DNA of 64,000 nt from Enterococcus moraviensis ATCC BAA-383 (GTDB taxonomy: Bacteria; Bacillota; Bacilli; Lactobacillales; Enterococcaceae): assembly GCF_000407445.1 (NCBI RefSeq), contig NZ_ASWB01000003.1:248001-312000 (forward strand), given 5' to 3'. The position numbers and the translations under genes were made by a program. The notes under the pieces were generated by a model. That model made no database searches. It saw only the letters and a list, made by a program, of their open reading frames with translations, and was not told the DNA's origin. Positions 62,240 to 64,000 of this stretch are shown here, one piece after another; within the stretch, counting starts at the first letter, position 1, and each line of letters starts with the position of its first letter.

Positions 62240-62320
62240 TTAATAGGCATGACAAATTGGTATGCTGCTTTTTCGCACCATACAACAACAGCATGTAACT
62301 GAACGTCTGTTGTTTGTCAT
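62240..62320 (-). CDS. Cysteine-codon leader peptide upstream of mccA
   Basis: ATG at 62320 follows AGAGGAG and opens a 26-residue frame: MTNNRRSVTCCCCMVRKSSI, then PICHAY. Four consecutive Cys codons (TGC TGT TGT TGT) sit in the middle. It starts a short distance after a strong promoter and is followed by a terminator and then the transsulfuration genes. This is the classical layout of attenuation by ribosome stalling: low Cys-tRNA stalls translation and should favour read-through. Confidence 0.8.
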   Translation of the reverse strand: MTNNRRSVTCCCCMVRKSSIPICHAY

Positions 62321-62353
62321 GTCTTTTCCACTCCTCTAAATAAGTATACATGG

Positions 62354-62382
62354 AAGATATCACATCATTTTTCGGATGTCAA
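62354..62382 (-). promoter_or_regulatory. Promoter of the mccA-mccB operon leader
   Basis: Minus strand TTGACA (62377-62382), 17-bp spacer, TATCTT (62354-62359). A nearly consensus sigma-A promoter about 35 bp before the leader peptide start. Confidence 0.8.
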
Positions 62383-62480
62383 TTTAAAACAATCGTTCTA
62401 AAAAAGTATCGTACGAATCAAATGTCTATTTGTCTTCAATCAAACCATACCTTTTCTGACAACCATTCTTGCGGTTTTAT

Positions 62481-62513
62481 CCTAAAAAAAGAAGCAGTTG
62501 ATCCACTGCTCCT
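62481..62513 (-). terminator. Terminator of the triple-RidA gene
   Basis: GGAGCAGT/ACTGCTTC-type stem followed by seven T residues on the minus strand, 20-50 bp after the gene. Confidence 0.75.
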
Positions 62514-62529
62514 TTTTCCACTACATTTT

Positions 62530-63801
62530 TTACGAAACAATCGGTGGTGTTCCTTCCGCATTCCCAACAATTGCATCAATTTGAATCAACGCATCTTTCG
62601 GCAACGCAGACACACCAACTACTCTTCTAGCAGGTACGCCATCTGGGAAAAACTTCCCGTAAACTTCATCTACGGCATCCATATCTGCCATATTTTTCAC
62701 AAATATATTTACTTTTACTACATCTGCTAGTACATGATCCACACTTTCGATGATTGCTTTGATATGTTCTAAACATTGTTCCGTTTGCTCTTTGATGCCA
62801 CCTGTAATCAGTGCATTTGTTTGTGGATCAAGCGGCAATTGTGCGGAAAGATTATTATAGTGAGAGAATGCCACTGTTTGTGTCGAAAACGGACATTTTG
62901 GTGCTTTGTCCGTATTATTCGCTTCGATGATCAAGCCATGACGATCTTCTATCGCTTGCGGCGGTGTCCCATCACCGTGTGATACCACTGCTTCGATTTG
63001 TACATCAGCGCCCATCGGTAAATCAGCCACTTCAACAATCGTTCGTGCGGGAACATACGCTACTGCACGAGCAATCGCCGAATCAGGGAAAAATGTAGCA
63101 TAAGCTTTGTTTACAGCATCCATTTTTGAAAGGTCTTTAACAAAAATAGTGATTTTCACGATGTCATCAAATGGAACATCAATACTTTCTAAAATTGCTT
63201 TGATGTTTTGTAAACATTGACTTGTTTGTTTTTTCACACAACCTGCTATTACTCTACCTGTTTTAGGATCGATCGGTAATTGAGCGGAAAGATTGTTGTA
63301 GTGAGAAAATGAGACTGTTTGGGTTGAAAGTGAGTCACTTGGCGCATCTAGTGTATTATTTGTAAGTTTGATTAGATCACCTGCTTGTGGTGCGTTAGGA
63401 ATCGTACCTTCACCATTTGAAACTAGGGCTTCAACCTGTACTAAAGCATCCATCGGTAAGGCATCGACTGCAACCGCCGTTCTTGAAGGATGATAGCTTG
63501 TGAAAAATGATGCGTATACGTCATCAACTGCATCCAGGTCTTTGATATCTTTAACAAAGAGAGTGATTCTCACAATATCACTCATGACGTGATCGATACT
63601 CTTAATAATGGCTTTGATATTTTTAAAACATTGATCTGCTTGTTCTTTGATACCACCGGTAATTACTTGTCCAGTTATAGGATCGATTGGCAACTGAGCT
63701 GAAAAGTTATTGTAATGGGAAAAAGCGACGGTTTGTGATGATTGTGGATTTTGTGGTGCGTGTTCTGTGTTTCTAGCTAATACTGCGTTATCATTGCTCA
63801 T
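62530..63801 (-). CDS. Triple RidA-domain fusion protein
   Basis: A 423-residue protein made of three consecutive RidA/YjgF-type domains, each ~130 residues, each with SxQTVxFSHYNNxSAQLPxDP at its start and LPxxAxVQxEAxV at its end. RidA proteins hydrolyse reactive enamine/imine intermediates of PLP enzymes. The active-site Arg is recognisable in domain 1 (SRTAVAVDALP) and domain 3 (ARRVVGVSALP); domain 2 has an insertion before ARTIVEVADLP. Domain 3 has QIDAIV where the others have Glu. Start at 63801 after GAGGAA. It neighbours PLP enzymes of sulfur metabolism. Confidence 0.85.
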   Translation of the reverse strand: MSNDNAVLARNTEHAPQNPQSSQTVAFSHYNNFSAQLPIDPITGQVITGGIKEQADQCFKNIKAIIKSIDHVMSDIVRITLFVKDIKDLDAVDDVYASFFTSYHPSRTAVAVDALPMDALVQVEALVSNGEGTIPNAPQAGDLIKLTNNTLDAPSDSLSTQTVSFSHYNNLSAQLPIDPKTGRVIAGCVKKQTSQCLQNIKAILESIDVPFDDIVKITIFVKDLSKMDAVNKAYATFFPDSAIARAVAYVPARTIVEVADLPMGADVQIEAVVSHGDGTPPQAIEDRHGLIIEANNTDKAPKCPFSTQTVAFSHYNNLSAQLPLDPQTNALITGGIKEQTEQCLEHIKAIIESVDHVLADVVKVNIFVKNMADMDAVDEVYGKFFPDGVPARRVVGVSALPKDALIQIDAIVGNAEGTPPIVS

Positions 63802-64000
63802 AGTTCTATTCCTCTTTTCTTTTTCATACATTCAAATAAATAACCTACTACACAATCGTTGTTAACGCTTCCAATTTGATATCACATTAAAAACTGTTTT
63901 TTTTATGAGTCCATCATTTTTTTACTATCCTGCTGTTAATATGGAAATCATGACAATTTGACAAAAATTATATCACTTATTTTAGTCTACAATAATAGCG

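Overview
The window looks like a chromosomal segment of an Enterococcus: low G+C, with core genes whose products are typical of the order (GuaA, type I pantothenate kinase, RsmC, DUF1846 protein, YesMN/LplBC-type sugar uptake locus). I cannot name the species from the sequence alone. Core blocks at both ends enclose two accessory regions.

Layout. (1) 1-12.4 kb: carbohydrate locus. A GntR-type regulator is followed by a GH92 alpha-mannosidase. A convergent block holds an LplB/LplC/lipoprotein ABC importer plus YesL, a YesM-like sensor kinase and a YesN-like regulator, with a cre site upstream. rsmC and an SGNH hydrolase follow. (2) 12.6-16.4 kb: lipoprotein, coaA and guaA, the last behind a structured leader with a terminator. 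(3) 16.4-40 kb: accessory island beginning at the guaA 3' end. It has a BcgI-like fused restriction-methylation enzyme plus specificity subunit, twin XRE regulators with palindromic operators, then a long array of LXG polymorphic toxins of type VII secretion, their small helical partners, immunity genes, orphan toxin tips and pseudogenes. A repeated small-ORF element is scattered through it in four copies, and a guaA-end-like 16-base repeat recurs at 31.15 kb. No secretion machinery, integrase or transposase is visible. (4) 40.3-43.2 kb: ordinary regulators and enzymes. (5) 43.6-58.1 kb: a class I lantibiotic system with an agr-type quorum-sensing locus. (6) 58.3-63.8 kb: DUF1846 protein, the mccA-mccB transsulfuration pair behind a Cys-codon leader peptide attenuator, and a triple-RidA fusion.

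The most interesting system is the lantibiotic/agr locus. Reading leftwards (minus strand) it encodes LanB, LanT and LanC, then six identical-core nisin/subtilin-like precursor genes in a 200-bp tandem array, a seventh shorter and divergent precursor, a LanFEG immunity transporter and one unknown protein. There is no NisRK-type regulator, no LanP protease and no LanI lipoprotein. Instead, AgrB, two AgrD-like pheromone precursors and a divergent AgrC/AgrA pair lie next to it. Four minus-strand promoters (lanA array, agrB, and two tandem copies upstream of lanB) carry the same GCAGTTTTGA-like element 60-61 bp before a TATAAT/TATACT -10 box. At lanA and agrB a second GTT half-site follows at exactly 21 bp, as expected for a LytTR regulator such as AgrA. 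Each agrD is followed after only 3 nt by a tRNA-Cys(GCA) gene, so the tRNAs must be cut from the pheromone mRNA. The inferred model is that a pheromone switches on the lantibiotic, its modification enzymes and extra tRNA-Cys together; every nisin-like precursor needs five cysteines.

Other notable signals are a leader peptide with four consecutive Cys codons before mccA, covarying hairpins that cover the ribosome binding site of SRAP-fragment/toxin chimeras, and several frameshifted or truncated toxin cassettes.
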